This document shows, one piece after another, positions 8,454-19,500 of a DNA stretch of 60,475 bases. The notes beneath the pieces were generated by a model. That model was not told the origin of the DNA. It searched no databases and saw only the letters and a list, made by a program, of their open reading frames with translations. Source of the stretch: an uncultured Treponema sp. (GTDB lineage: Bacteria > Spirochaetota > Spirochaetia > Treponematales > Treponemataceae); contig CAMPAL010000003.1 of assembly GCA_946631855.1 (NCBI GenBank), positions 1-60,475 on the forward strand, given 5' to 3'. Positions within the stretch are counted from its first letter, which is position 1. The number at the start of each line of letters is the position of its first letter. The position numbers and the translations under genes were made by a program.

Positions 8454-9570
8454 TTTCGACTCCAACAGCAAGAATTAAGCTGGCACGGTTTTCTATACCA
8501 GCGTCCTTCATAATAAATTTGTCTCTAATACCAACATTTAAACTAAGGCTAACTTTTTCCAAATCGGCAAAAGGAAACTGAAGATTCATATCGGCACCCA
8601 TAGCGAACTTTATGTTATTATAAAAAAGATGTCCTGCATACCAGTCTGCACCAAGGTCAACTTTAACTCGTCCAAGAGGAATTCTTTCGAGTTTAATACC
8701 AACCAGGGGTGTATACATAGTATCAGCAACAGTTTTTATTTCTACACTATCAGTAGGTTTTCCTGTAACAATAGCACCAAATCCAGCTGTAAGGAAGAAT
8801 TTTGGTAAAGCTGATGGAGCAAACTTTAAGCTTGCATCTGCATCAACAAGTAAAGGAATAAGTGCCTTTTCATTTGAAATTGCTATTCCTAATGGCTGAA
8901 TAGATGCAAATAATTCTGCACCAATATTTGCCTTATTTTCCAGTGTATATTCATAATTGAATCCTATTGCTGGACCATAATGCAGATTTGTAATCTTACC
9001 AACTCCATCATAAAGGAAAGAAATATCAGCAAGACCAATATCAATCTTCCATTTATAACTTGTAAGATTTGTTTCCTTACCAGTTACGTAAACCTGTTTT
9101 CCACTGTCTGTATTCTTAGCAGCAACGTATTCCTTATCAACTGCTACACGCTGTTTTTCCTTCTCTTTTTCAAGACGGGCAACTTCGAGCTGACGCTGAT
9201 ATTCAACTTCTGCTTCATGTTCCTGCTGAAGTTTATAAGCATCTGCAATAACAGAATACATTTCTACTGCCTGTTCGTTATCAATATTATTTTCGATAAC
9301 AATTACAATTGCAGTCATGGCAAAATCATAATCATTATTAACAATAAGACGTCTGATTTTCTTTTCTGTATAATTTTCTATCAGATAATAATTTTTATCT
9401 TCGTTATTATCTGATAAGACAGAATTCAACTGAGATTCAGACTTTATAATGAAAATCTGATCTATCTGCTTGTAAATATTACTAATATATTCTTCAACAG
9501 CAAACACTGAACTTGCAGTAAAAAAGAGCACTACTAATATTACAAGTAACTTAATCTTTTTAAAGATCAT
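8440..9570 (-). CDS. Exported protein with coiled coil and C-terminal beta-barrel-like domain
   Basis: A 376-residue protein with signal peptide MIFKKIKLLVILVVLFFTASSVFA. Residues ~25-115 are helical, ~115-150 form a charged coiled coil rich in Glu, Lys and Arg, and from ~170 to the end there are alternating amphipathic strands typical of an outer-membrane barrel (for example VKVDLGADWYAG). I do not recognise a named family. It lies between the giant Ig-repeat gene and the HD-domain gene, spaced by 19 bp and overlapping by 14 bp, so the three products may form one envelope assembly; that is inferred from operon structure. Confidence 0.7.
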   Translation of the reverse strand: MIFKKIKLLVILVVLFFTASSVFAVEEYISNIYKQIDQIFIIKSESQLNSVLSDNNEDKNYYLIENYTEKKIRRLIVNNDYDFAMTAIVIVIENNIDNEQAVEMYSVIADAYKLQQEHEAEVEYQRQLEVARLEKEKEKQRVAVDKEYVAAKNTDSGKQVYVTGKETNLTSYKWKIDIGLADISFLYDGVGKITNLHYGPAIGFNYEYTLENKANIGAELFASIQPLGIAISNEKALIPLLVDADASLKFAPSALPKFFLTAGFGAIVTGKPTDSVEIKTVADTMYTPLVGIKLERIPLGRVKVDLGADWYAGHLFYNNIKFAMGADMNLQFPFADLEKVSLSLNVGIRDKFIMKDAGIENRASLILAVGVENVIR

Positions 9571-9589
9571 TTAAACTCCTTTCTATTTC

Positions 9590-12500
9590 CTAGAATATAT
9601 TTGTTCTTAAACCAAATCCAATCTGAGGGATAAGGTTCTTAATATCTACAGTACTTGAAACATCGGTTGGAATAAACCAGAGAGATCCTTCAACATACAT
9701 AGAGAAGGTACTGAATGCCTTCACATTCTGTAATTTTACCTTAGGGAACTCAACTTGTCCAAGGATTGCTGAAAGAATCTGTGGTTTTCCTGAGTTTGTA
9801 TCTGTAAAGTAAGAGAAGTCAGCACCTACAGATGCAGAAGCATACAACCAGTCCCAGTCATGTCCCATAAAGTAACTGAATGGAATTTCCATGATATTTG
9901 CAAGAATCTTCAAACTGAAGATATTTCCACCATAACGATACTTTTTCATTTCCTGACCTAAAAGTTTAGAAACAGCATCGCGCTGAGACTGTGTAAACTG
10001 TCCATAAGATAACTGAACTTTTACAACATCATCAAAGAAGGTAAGTCCGGCACCTACAGAGAATAATGAAGCTCCCCATAAACGGAAGTCAAGATACAAG
10101 CCCTGGATGAATGAAGGAACTTCATAAGAAGCCTTATCACCTTTTCTAAGTGCAACTACTACATCTTCCAGCTGAACATCATCATTTGAAAGTCCTGATA
10201 CACCAAGTTTCTGATTGTAACGTCCACCAATTGATGGAGAAATCAGCTTAATCTTAGGTGAAGTATTATCAATCTGAATAATTATTCTAGTGATTGCAGT
10301 TTCACCATTCTTCATTGTCGCACGGATAAGGAAGAAATGATATCCTTCTGGCAAATCCTGATTTTCTATACGGTACATCCACTTTTCATTTTCAGAAAGA
10401 AGCTGGAAGGTTTTACCGTTATCAAAAGATATTTCAATTTTTGCAACTTTCTTAGCGGCAACTGCAGCCTTAAACTCTGGAGTAGCTTCTTTTGTCTTAG
10501 AAAGCAGAAGTTCATCTTCACTAATTGAATAACCAGCCTGACCACGAATATATGGACGACCTGTTGCGAAATCACCATAAGTAAAGTTTTCAATTGTAAT
10601 CCAAGGACCAGTTGAAGAATAAGTGATTGTCTGTTCTTTAGAAGCTACCTGAGTACCGTTTCTAAGAATTGTATCTACACGGTAAGTATGTTTTCCTTCT
10701 GTAATATTTTCAGGAGTCATATCAAACTTAAAGAAACCACAACTTGTAAGGTTTGTTTCCTGGTTGAAATGTCCATCGATATAAAGTTTAAGAGAAGAAA
10801 TTTCAAACTCTGCTTCAGACTGTCCATAAATTGTAAATACACCCTGTTTATGTTCCCCATTAAGAGGATAAAGAATATCTACAGTTGCAGGAGCCTTATT
10901 CTTTTCGAGGTGGATATTTCGGCTGACATTTGTGATATTTCCAGCTTTATCTTTTCCTGTAAGTTCTACGTTATAGAAACCATCTGGAAGATCGCGGATA
11001 TCAATTGTTTCACCAATAATACGGTCAATCTTAATTTTCTTAACTACAGCACTACTTGATTTTTCAAGGTTACGGATTGTTATAAACAAGTCTGTAACTT
11101 CTACGTTATCATAAGTATTTCCAGAGAAGAAAAGATGTCCGGTTGTAGAAGAATCATCCAAAGGCAATTCAAGATTTAATTCAGGAGCATTGTTATCAAT
11201 GTTGATCAAACTTGAATACAAGCCGACAATTCCATATTTATCTGTAACTCTGAGGAAGACAACCTGTGTTCCACCAGGAATTGCACGTGTATCTACTACA
11301 TATTTCCAGTTTTCAGTTCCAACTGCATCGTTGTAGGTGTTACCGTTATCAAGAGAAACTTCTACCTTTTCAATTCCGTTCTTATCACTTGCCCAACCAG
11401 AAATTGTTACAATCTCGCGAACAGAAGTGTCGATTGTAGGAAGTTCTACTGCACCTTTTGGTTCTTCAAGAGAAATTCTGTAAGTTCTTGCAACCTCAGG
11501 TCCTTTTACGCCATTAATATCAACTGCATAAACAGTTACAGTATGCTCATTATCGGTCATTGTTTCCAATGGAACGTCGATTGAGAAGCTGGTGTTCAAA
11601 CCATATTCAGCATCTGCACTTTCACGTTTATAAACTTCTTTTGAAGAAACCTGTTTATACTGTCCGTTGTCAATCTTATAGAAGATTGAAGATTCACCAT
11701 CATCATCATAAACTACACCAGAAATTGTGAAGTCGCGTGTGATTACCTGCATTTCTTCTGGAACGTGAATTTCGGCGCGAGGTAAATCTGATTCATTATC
11801 AATACTGAATGCCCAGGCTTCCACTGTTGTCGAATTTCCTGCAGCATCTGTAAATACAAATGACATTGCATCATCAATTGGAGCTTCTGGAGTTCCTACC
11901 ATCATATTTGGAAGAGGATCCAGTTTCATTTCTATTCTATCTGAAGATTTACCTTTTACTGGTGGAGCAACATATTCTCCCTTAGCTAAGAAGCCGTTAT
12001 CTTTTACATCAAATACAATCAGGTTTTCACCGTTTACAACATCTATTTCCAGAGGTTCAACAACTTTTACTTCTGGTGGTGTTGTATCTTTATATGCTGA
12101 TGTAAGAATGTTTGTTACATGTCCAGAAAGTGATGTTGCACGAACATTAATTCTAATAAGTCCATCTTCATATTCTGAAAGATTAATATCCTTACTGAAA
12201 GTAACTCCAAGGTTGCTTGCATTTTTTCCAGAAGGAAGTGCAAAGTTAGACCAGCTTTCTCCACCATCGAGAGAGAATTCTACACTCTTAACTCCCAGCT
12301 GATGAGCGGCAGTTCCCGAAATTTTAACAGAATTACCAACCCACTGGAAAAGTTCTGGAGTCTGAAGAACTAAATCTGGACCAGAATTACTTGCAAGGAA
12401 GTTCAAAGGTTCTGAATTGTAAGAATCGTTCAAGCGGTCTGTAATTCTGACTGTTACATTCTTGTAAGAGCCATCTTTTTCTGCTGTAAGAATTACAAGA

Positions 12501-15500
12501 TTATCAACAGTTTCAAGTTTCAAACCATCAATATTTGTTGTAAATTCAGCATTAATTGGACCACTGACATTTGCATAATAATAATATTTAGAACCGTTAC
12601 TTAAAATATAATTCTTTTCAACTTCATCATAAACTGTAGCGGCATCCCTCATTCCATAAACTTTTTCTACATCATCAATATTTGCAGGATCAGTTTCACG
12701 GATAACTGTAATTGCTCCCTGAATTGTTGTTTCAAGAGAACCTGCCTTAATTGTAACCTTAAGATTGTTTACACGAGAAGGAAGATTTGCAAGAGGAATA
12801 TCTGCAACCCAGCGAAGAGGATTTTCAATTCCAGGTTTTACAAGTTTTGCTGCACCTTTCTGAATAACATCTCCACCTGCAACTTCATCACCATAGAATT
12901 CATAGGTTACCTGAGAAACTACAGCACCAGTATCAATATAAACGAAGATATCTCCACCAGCTTTTGTTGCATAATCAAGAACAACAGGCATACCACTCAT
13001 ATATTCCTGGTCATTTACCAGAGCAATATTAGCTGATAAAGTTGGGTTCTTTATAGCGGTGAATTTTCCTGAAGTAATTTTTCCATCGTCTGTAACAACA
13101 TCCATTGCAAGAGGATTGTTGCCTTCGATCATATCATAACGAGAGAAAACTCCGAAGTTTCTGTCCAGATTACCCTGATATACGCCAAGAGCATAAACAT
13201 CATATCCGCCATCAATCCAGCTAACTACAGGAGCTTTTGGAACAGGCATTTTTCCATTTTCAAGTTCTTCGATTTCTGGAATTTTAGAAATTGCAAAAGC
13301 ACGGGTATTAGCATTTCCACCTGCACTCTTAGCTACAATTTCAACTACATACATACCATAGTCAAATATACTTGTATCAATATCGATTTTGTATGAACCA
13401 TTCTTTTCAAGTTCTATATCTGTATAATTTTCTTCAATTGGAGAAGGTTTTACAGAAGCAATAACTCCTTTCTGAATATCTGCAATAACAGAAAGGATTC
13501 TATACTGAGCTGAAGAAAGGCCTGTCTGACAGGTGATTTTTCCTTTTACAGAAACAATTCCTTCTTCTGCTTCATAAGCGTTGATTGCAGCAGTATCTGA
13601 ATAAGCATCAATTCCAATTACAGGAAGAGCTGAATCATTCTTGAAAATAAGAGGTCTTGATTCAACTATCTTACCTTTCTTTGTTCTTACACGAACTTTT
13701 ACTTCTTCTGAAGAACCAACTGAATTCATCTGAGGTGTAAGTTTTATCTGATTTCCTGAAAGTGAAACTTTTGCAAATGGTGTAGAAGGATAAAGTTCTG
13801 CACTTACAGCAGTATCACCAATTAAATAACCGGTAACAGGGAATTCTGCATTACAGATAATTGAACCGTCTTCTGCTACAGTAGAATCATCAAAAACAAC
13901 AAGTGGTTCTGGTGCTTTTACTACATTTGTATTTGTAACATAGAAGAGAGCCTTATATTCTGATTCACGTCCAATTGTATCAGTTGCTTTTACAGTAAAC
14001 TTCATAACTCCTTTTGGAGAATCTGGATTAATAGGAAGACTTACTGTATATGAAGTCTGAGCTTTTAATTCGACATCATTTTCAATTATTCCATCTGAAC
14101 CCCATGTAAGTTCAGAATGAATGTTTGTAAGTCCAACACCAGAATTTGCAACTACAGAAATTGTTGAACTGCTTTCCGGATGAATTGCTATTCCGTTTAT
14201 AAAATCAATTGAACCTTTTCCAGAAGAAAGTCTTGGATCTGAGAAGGTTGGAGCAATTCCTTTTGAAACAATATTTGTTACATAAGGATTGCCTGTAACA
14301 TCATTTACATCAATTCCCCAGATTGTAACTTTATGATTTCCTGCAGCTAAATCTTCTGCTCCACAAAGGTCATAATAATAAACACCTTTAGTTTCCTGAA
14401 TGACTGGTTCATTATTATCAAGCTGGATTTTTACAGCCTTAACACCATCATCATCAGTTGCACGACCACGAACTGTAAGTCTGTCTGTATCGCCAAAAAC
14501 CTGACCTTCAGCAGGCTCTACTGTTGCTACAAGAGGCTTATCAAGTTCCTGATCAATAATTATATTTTTTGAAACATCTACAATGTTGCCTGCACGGTCA
14601 ACTGCATGAATTGAGAATTTCTGTGATTTTTCTTTACCGTTTGTTGTATCAAGAGTTACTGACCAGTAAGGGTTACCTGGAATTAACTCAAACACTCCTG
14701 ACTGACTTCCAAAAGTCCATGAAAGATCGGTAATACCAATTGTATCTTTAGCAAATCCTGCTACTGTAAATTTTCCGTTTACAACCTGATTATCAGCGGG
14801 GTAAACAATCTGAACATCAGGTTTTGTATTATCAATAAAGTAAAGGAATGAATACATACCAACAGATGTAGCTTTATCTACAGCTTTAAACCAGAGTACG
14901 GCTGGTCCATCTGGGAATTTACGAGTATCTACACTAAGTGAGAAAGTGCAGACATTCTTGTCTTTAGTTGTACTGATTTTTACTGGTGTAAAGGTTTTAC
15001 CGTTATCAACAGAATATGAAAGTTCTTTGATTCCGTTACCGTCCGAAACTACACCGTCAAATTTAACGTTTCCTGAAACAAGAATACCCATGCTTTTATC
15101 ACTAACTTCTGTAACAGGCTGTTTACGATCCAGCTGCCAGGTTAAAGAAACAGGCTTTCCAACTACAGGCTCATCATTAATATCATAACCAATTACTTTG
15201 ATTGTATGAGGACCTTCTTCCAGAGTTGTTGTATCCAGATAATAAGACCAGAATTCTTTACCTTCTGCTACAACAGTCTTTTCAATATCAGTTCCTTCAT
15301 CAAGAATCAATTCTACTTTTGAAACACCATCATCATCAACACAAGTACCGACAATGTTAAGGTTTCCTACAACCCTCATATTTGGATATGGGTTTGTAAT
15401 ACCAGAAATTGGTAAATCCGAATTTGGATCATAAAAAAGATTGTGAGGACCTTCAATGTATGTATTTCCACCAAGGTCGCGGGCAGTAATCATAATATTA

Positions 15501-15661
15501 TACTTGCCTGGTTTTCTTGAATCTAAATCAAACTGTTCCTGCCAGCTGTTTAGATTTTCAACATTTAATTCTTCAATATCGCCTTTACCATGTGCAAAAA
15601 GCGGTAATACAAAAATGGAAGCTATCAATACTCCCAAAATTTTCTTTCCAATTCTTAACAT
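9590..15661 (-). CDS. Giant Ig-repeat outer-membrane/surface protein
   Basis: About 2,023 residues. It begins with a signal peptide (MLRIGKKILGVLIASIFVLPLFAHG) and continues with at least ten beta-rich Ig/fibronectin-like modules of ~90-100 residues. These share the pattern D(N/T)xxPxxxxxxP...G.....G.A.DD.GVxxVxxSLDNG, as in bacterial Ig-like adhesins. The last ~200 residues look like a short beta-barrel and end in Phe, a typical outer-membrane assembly signal. Likely a surface filament or adhesin anchored by its own C-terminus. The ATG at 15661 has AAGGGG upstream; the longer track start would be a TTG. A plausible promoter sits at 15695-15723. Ligand unknown. Confidence 0.82.
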   Translation of the reverse strand: MLRIGKKILGVLIASIFVLPLFAHGKGDIEELNVENLNSWQEQFDLDSRKPGKYNIMITARDLGGNTYIEGPHNLFYDPNSDLPISGITNPYPNMRVVGNLNIVGTCVDDDGVSKVELILDEGTDIEKTVVAEGKEFWSYYLDTTTLEEGPHTIKVIGYDINDEPVVGKPVSLTWQLDRKQPVTEVSDKSMGILVSGNVKFDGVVSDGNGIKELSYSVDNGKTFTPVKISTTKDKNVCTFSLSVDTRKFPDGPAVLWFKAVDKATSVGMYSFLYFIDNTKPDVQIVYPADNQVVNGKFTVAGFAKDTIGITDLSWTFGSQSGVFELIPGNPYWSVTLDTTNGKEKSQKFSIHAVDRAGNIVDVSKNIIIDQELDKPLVATVEPAEGQVFGDTDRLTVRGRATDDDGVKAVKIQLDNNEPVIQETKGVYYYDLCGAEDLAAGNHKVTIWGIDVNDVTGNPYVTNIVSKGIAPTFSDPRLSSGKGSIDFINGIAIHPESSSTISVVANSGVGLTNIHSELTWGSDGIIENDVELKAQTSYTVSLPINPDSPKGVMKFTVKATDTIGRESEYKALFYVTNTNVVKAPEPLVVFDDSTVAEDGSIICNAEFPVTGYLIGDTAVSAELYPSTPFAKVSLSGNQIKLTPQMNSVGSSEEVKVRVRTKKGKIVESRPLIFKNDSALPVIGIDAYSDTAAINAYEAEEGIVSVKGKITCQTGLSSAQYRILSVIADIQKGVIASVKPSPIEENYTDIELEKNGSYKIDIDTSIFDYGMYVVEIVAKSAGGNANTRAFAISKIPEIEELENGKMPVPKAPVVSWIDGGYDVYALGVYQGNLDRNFGVFSRYDMIEGNNPLAMDVVTDDGKITSGKFTAIKNPTLSANIALVNDQEYMSGMPVVLDYATKAGGDIFVYIDTGAVVSQVTYEFYGDEVAGGDVIQKGAAKLVKPGIENPLRWVADIPLANLPSRVNNLKVTIKAGSLETTIQGAITVIRETDPANIDDVEKVYGMRDAATVYDEVEKNYILSNGSKYYYYANVSGPINAEFTTNIDGLKLETVDNLVILTAEKDGSYKNVTVRITDRLNDSYNSEPLNFLASNSGPDLVLQTPELFQWVGNSVKISGTAAHQLGVKSVEFSLDGGESWSNFALPSGKNASNLGVTFSKDINLSEYEDGLIRINVRATSLSGHVTNILTSAYKDTTPPEVKVVEPLEIDVVNGENLIVFDVKDNGFLAKGEYVAPPVKGKSSDRIEMKLDPLPNMMVGTPEAPIDDAMSFVFTDAAGNSTTVEAWAFSIDNESDLPRAEIHVPEEMQVITRDFTISGVVYDDDGESSIFYKIDNGQYKQVSSKEVYKRESADAEYGLNTSFSIDVPLETMTDNEHTVTVYAVDINGVKGPEVARTYRISLEEPKGAVELPTIDTSVREIVTISGWASDKNGIEKVEVSLDNGNTYNDAVGTENWKYVVDTRAIPGGTQVVFLRVTDKYGIVGLYSSLINIDNNAPELNLELPLDDSSTTGHLFFSGNTYDNVEVTDLFITIRNLEKSSSAVVKKIKIDRIIGETIDIRDLPDGFYNVELTGKDKAGNITNVSRNIHLEKNKAPATVDILYPLNGEHKQGVFTIYGQSEAEFEISSLKLYIDGHFNQETNLTSCGFFKFDMTPENITEGKHTYRVDTILRNGTQVASKEQTITYSSTGPWITIENFTYGDFATGRPYIRGQAGYSISEDELLLSKTKEATPEFKAAVAAKKVAKIEISFDNGKTFQLLSENEKWMYRIENQDLPEGYHFFLIRATMKNGETAITRIIIQIDNTSPKIKLISPSIGGRYNQKLGVSGLSNDDVQLEDVVVALRKGDKASYEVPSFIQGLYLDFRLWGASLFSVGAGLTFFDDVVKVQLSYGQFTQSQRDAVSKLLGQEMKKYRYGGNIFSLKILANIMEIPFSYFMGHDWDWLYASASVGADFSYFTDTNSGKPQILSAILGQVEFPKVKLQNVKAFSTFSMYVEGSLWFIPTDVSSTVDIKNLIPQIGFGLRTNIF

Positions 15662-15694
15662 TCGATACCCCTTAATCAAATACAGAGAATTTGC

Positions 15695-15723
15695 CTTATA
15701 TATTTATCGACATGATTTGTCTA
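15695..15723 (-). promoter_or_regulatory. Promoter of the Ig-repeat operon
   Basis: On the minus strand, -35 TAGACA and -10 TATAAG with a 17-bp spacer, about 34 bp upstream of the chosen ATG. Confidence 0.5.
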
Positions 15724-15831
15724 TTTAATTACGAAAAAATGATTTAGTTATTTTTGCAAAAGAGTTACACTGTTAATTGTAAGTTTGCAAAATATTTTTT
15801 AAAAGCAGCACTTTTGTTAGCAGGAGAATTT

Positions 15832-16575
15832 ATGGATATATCTAATATAACTATATTACAGAATATAATCGATAAAAGCAAAAAAATTGTTTTTTTTGGA
15901 GGAGCTGGAGTATCAACAGAATCTGGTTTACCTGATTTTAGAAGTGTTGACGGCCTTTACAACCAGGAATGGAAATATCCGCCGGAAACAATAATCAGTC
16001 ACAGTTTTTATTATAAAGACACAAAAGAATTTTACCGCTTTTACAGGGCTAAACTTTTACCAGTTGGAATTGAACCTAATCCTGCTCATTATAAACTTGC
16101 AGAACTTGAAAAAGCAGGCAAACTACTGGCAGTTGTAACTCAAAATATAGATGGATTACACCAGAAAGCAGGAAGTAAAAATGTTTTTGAACTGCATGGT
16201 TCTACATTGAGAAATTATTGTCTTGATTGTCACGCCTTCTACAATGAAACAATAATCCTTGAAAGTGAAAATGCCCCTGACACCCTTCCCCACTGCCCGA
16301 AATGTGGTGGACTTATAAAACCAGATGTTGTGCTTTATGAAGAAGGGCTGGATCAGGATGTTATTTCGGGAGCGGTAAATGCCATTTCCCAGGCAGACAC
16401 CCTGATTATTGGTGGAACTTCACTAACTGTTTATCCTGCAGCCGGTTTAATAAACTATTTCCATGGCGATAAACTGGTTCTTTTAAATAAATCTGTAACT
16501 CCTCAGGATAATATGGCAGATTTAGTTATTCATGAACCAATTGGACAAGTCTTAAGCCAGATAAAAGTAAACTAG
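15832..16575 (+). CDS. cobB: NAD-dependent protein deacylase, sirtuin family
   Basis: A 247-residue Sir2-family enzyme that removes acyl groups from lysines using NAD. Motifs: GAGVSTESGLPDFRS for NAD binding, TQNIDGLHQKAG, catalytic His in ELHGS, and a zinc knuckle CLDC...CPKC. I place the start at the ATG of MDISNIT because AGGAGA lies four bases upstream; the ORF-track start 26 codons earlier has none and adds an unconserved stretch. It is transcribed divergently from the Ig-repeat operon, and its stop is one base from the stop of the convergent protease gene, with no terminator between. Confidence 0.93.
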   Translation: MDISNITILQNIIDKSKKIVFFGGAGVSTESGLPDFRSVDGLYNQEWKYPPETIISHSFYYKDTKEFYRFYRAKLLPVGIEPNPAHYKLAELEKAGKLLAVVTQNIDGLHQKAGSKNVFELHGSTLRNYCLDCHAFYNETIILESENAPDTLPHCPKCGGLIKPDVVLYEEGLDQDVISGAVNAISQADTLIIGGTSLTVYPAAGLINYFHGDKLVLLNKSVTPQDNMADLVIHEPIGQVLSQIKVN

Positions 16576-16576
16576 A

Positions 16577-19500
16577 TTAAAAAGAAGCCTGAATTCCAAA
16601 TGTCGAATAAACTGGATTTTTTAAATTCTTTCTAAAACTTACACTTGTCAGAGAAAATATACTCATCTTAAGTGAAGATTTTGCGAAAGGCCCGATATTT
16701 GGTGTAGCTTCCATAGTAATCTTTAAATAAGCAGAATCTAAGAAACAGCCCCTGCCTGAAAAAAGATTGCCTGCATAAGTCATAAGATGAGCACCCTGGA
16801 ATCCTGATTGTGTATAATAACTTGCACCAGCTGAAAGGGCATAACCTGCTGAAACATAGAAATTATTTGCATAAAACCAGTGTATTAAAGGAAGAGCCTT
16901 CTGTATTTCCATTCCAAACAAAACTGTTTCTGTATAAAGATCAAAAACAACGCGGCCTGTATCTCCAATATATTCTGTATAACCAAGAATTGAATTTGAA
17001 GGCAACAAAGTAAAATCTACTTTTGTAGGAAGATTGTAAACAAATCCGTTATAGCAGGTTAATGGAATTAAACGAGGAATGTACCCTTTAAATCCTGCAG
17101 ATAAAGCAAAGGCGTCTATATATTTTACAGGATTTTCTTCAATCGAAGCGTCTTTTCTATATCCTACAGAAACTGCTGCTGTAACTCCGGCTTTTTCCAT
17201 GCGGGAAGTTCCTGCTTTGTGAACATTTGTATATTTCAATGTTACGATATCCTGAACGGTGTAGAATTTTTTATCATCCTGTGGAGCAACAATATTCTGA
17301 TACTTTGGAAGCCAGAACAAAAATTCATGATATGACTGAAGGTTTTTATTTCTTGCATCCTGACGGCCATATCCACCTTCGATAGTGTTTGAAATTCCAG
17401 CGTAAGAATGTCTTCCAAAAGGATACATAAAGGACTGCTGCATCTTTCCATAAGTCAGCTTAAATCCTTCTTTATCGAACTCAACTTTTCCATCGATGGT
17501 AGAAGAGAATAAAGAGGTGTCTGTCCCCTTCTGCGAAAGGAATTCAAGTCCAAATCCACCATTCAGGTAATTCCATCCACCAGTCAAAATGAATAAATCA
17601 TTACTTCCGTCTGTCCATGGATTTGCTGTTATATAAGAAAGTCCAACAAAATAATTTTGAGTACTTGATGTATAAACTGCATTTCTTCCAAAATAAGAAG
17701 TTGAATACAAAGAAGCAGGAATGAAAATTCCATGTCTTAAATAATTTAAAGAATTATATTTTTTAGAATTCAGTTCGTAAGAATCTAAAGCTGATAATAC
17801 ATCTGTTTTCTGTTCGGATGATAAAAGCTCTGATTTTGCAGAAGATGCTATATCATAAGTTTGATGTGGAAAATCGTTCTGTGAAGGAAGAAGTAAAATC
17901 CTGTTTTGTCTGAAGAAAACACCACTATAAACTATGTAATCTCCAAAACTAAGTGGTTCATAAACACCGCCCGATAAATCCTGATTAATCAGTTCGAACT
18001 GATTTTTGGAAATGTCCAGCTTTCCGAGTCTTGGCATTGAATCTGGAATAGCAAAACTAAAATAGATATTTCCATCTTTTACAGAAAGAGAACGAACTAC
18101 CATTTTTTCTTCAGGCATTTCATAAAGTGCAAGTTCTTTTCCGTCTAAATCACAAATACAAATTGCGTATTTTGTACCTGTCTTTTTTATACAGGCAAAC
18201 TGTCCATCAGCATAATTCTTATAGTCGAATTTCATGCCTGCATATGGAGAAGAAATTGTTTTTACATCTTCAAGACTGATTTTTTTGTTCTTTTGAAAAT
18301 CAATTCTGGCAATAAAAGTCTCATTTGCAAAATTTTCGTATTTATCGGCAACAAGATAGTAATCATTTCCGGACATTACAATTTCAGCATTTTTTAAGCC
18401 GGTTTCTTTGATTTTTATAAAAGATTCACTTTCAAAATCATATAATTTAAGGGCAGTTTTTATTGTTGCAGCTTCTTCTGATGTATAAGAAAAAAGTAAA
18501 AAACGGTCATCTGGAGAAATTGTAAAAGAAGAAATTCTGTTATGAGAAAGCAGTGTCTTTGGCTTAAGAGCAGAGATATTTTGTAAAGCCTCTTCCAAAT
18601 CATCTTTTTCTACATACTGAATTGTTGAAGTAAGAGAATCAATCCAGAAAATGCCTTTTGAACTTTCTGTTAAATTTGAAAATAAAGAACCTGAATTATT
18701 GTAGATTGAATAAGCAGATGATGATGGATTGAAAAAATCTTTTACAAGGCCTGCTTCAACTGGATTTGCAGGAACAGAAGGTACGGAATATGAGTTTATA
18801 AAATATTTCCATGCTATACGGGTAGAAACTTTAAATGCCTTCTTGAAACAACCTTCCACCGAAAGCGAATTTAGATTTACAAGGTTGTACCAGAATTTTG
18901 CATAAGCTTCGAGTCCATATTTTTCCTGTAGATACTGATGAAATGCACCATTGAAGTAATAATTTGCTCCTGTCGGAACAACATCACGGGAACCAAACGC
19001 ATCATAAAAACCAGGAAAGTCATCTTCAATTTTAGCCTGTTTTACATACTGTTTGGCATATTCATTATTAAGACGGCCTTCGCCTTTTGAACTTTCACTG
19101 CTTACTGCTGCACCTTCTGCAATTCCTGAATTGATAAGAAAAAATCCCGGAGTTGCAATATCACCAAAAACTGATGAAAAAAACTTCCAGAATCCATTTT
19201 TCATATTGAAGGTAACTGCATGAGTTACTTCATGCGAAAAAACAGAAAGAAATGTTTCCGAAAAAACGTTTAAATCATCTAAATCGGTTACAGAAGTATC
19301 ATAAATTACAATGTGATTATATGGAGAAATTGTCCAGTAAGCATTTAGTTTTTCAACTGCAGGTGTAATTACAACCGGCATGCGAAAAGAAGGTTTTATT
19401 CCGTACTGCTCAGTTACTTCATAATAAATTCTGTCTGCATTTTCATACAAAATACTTGCAGTTCTTTCACAACGCTTAGGATAAATGATATCAAACCATT

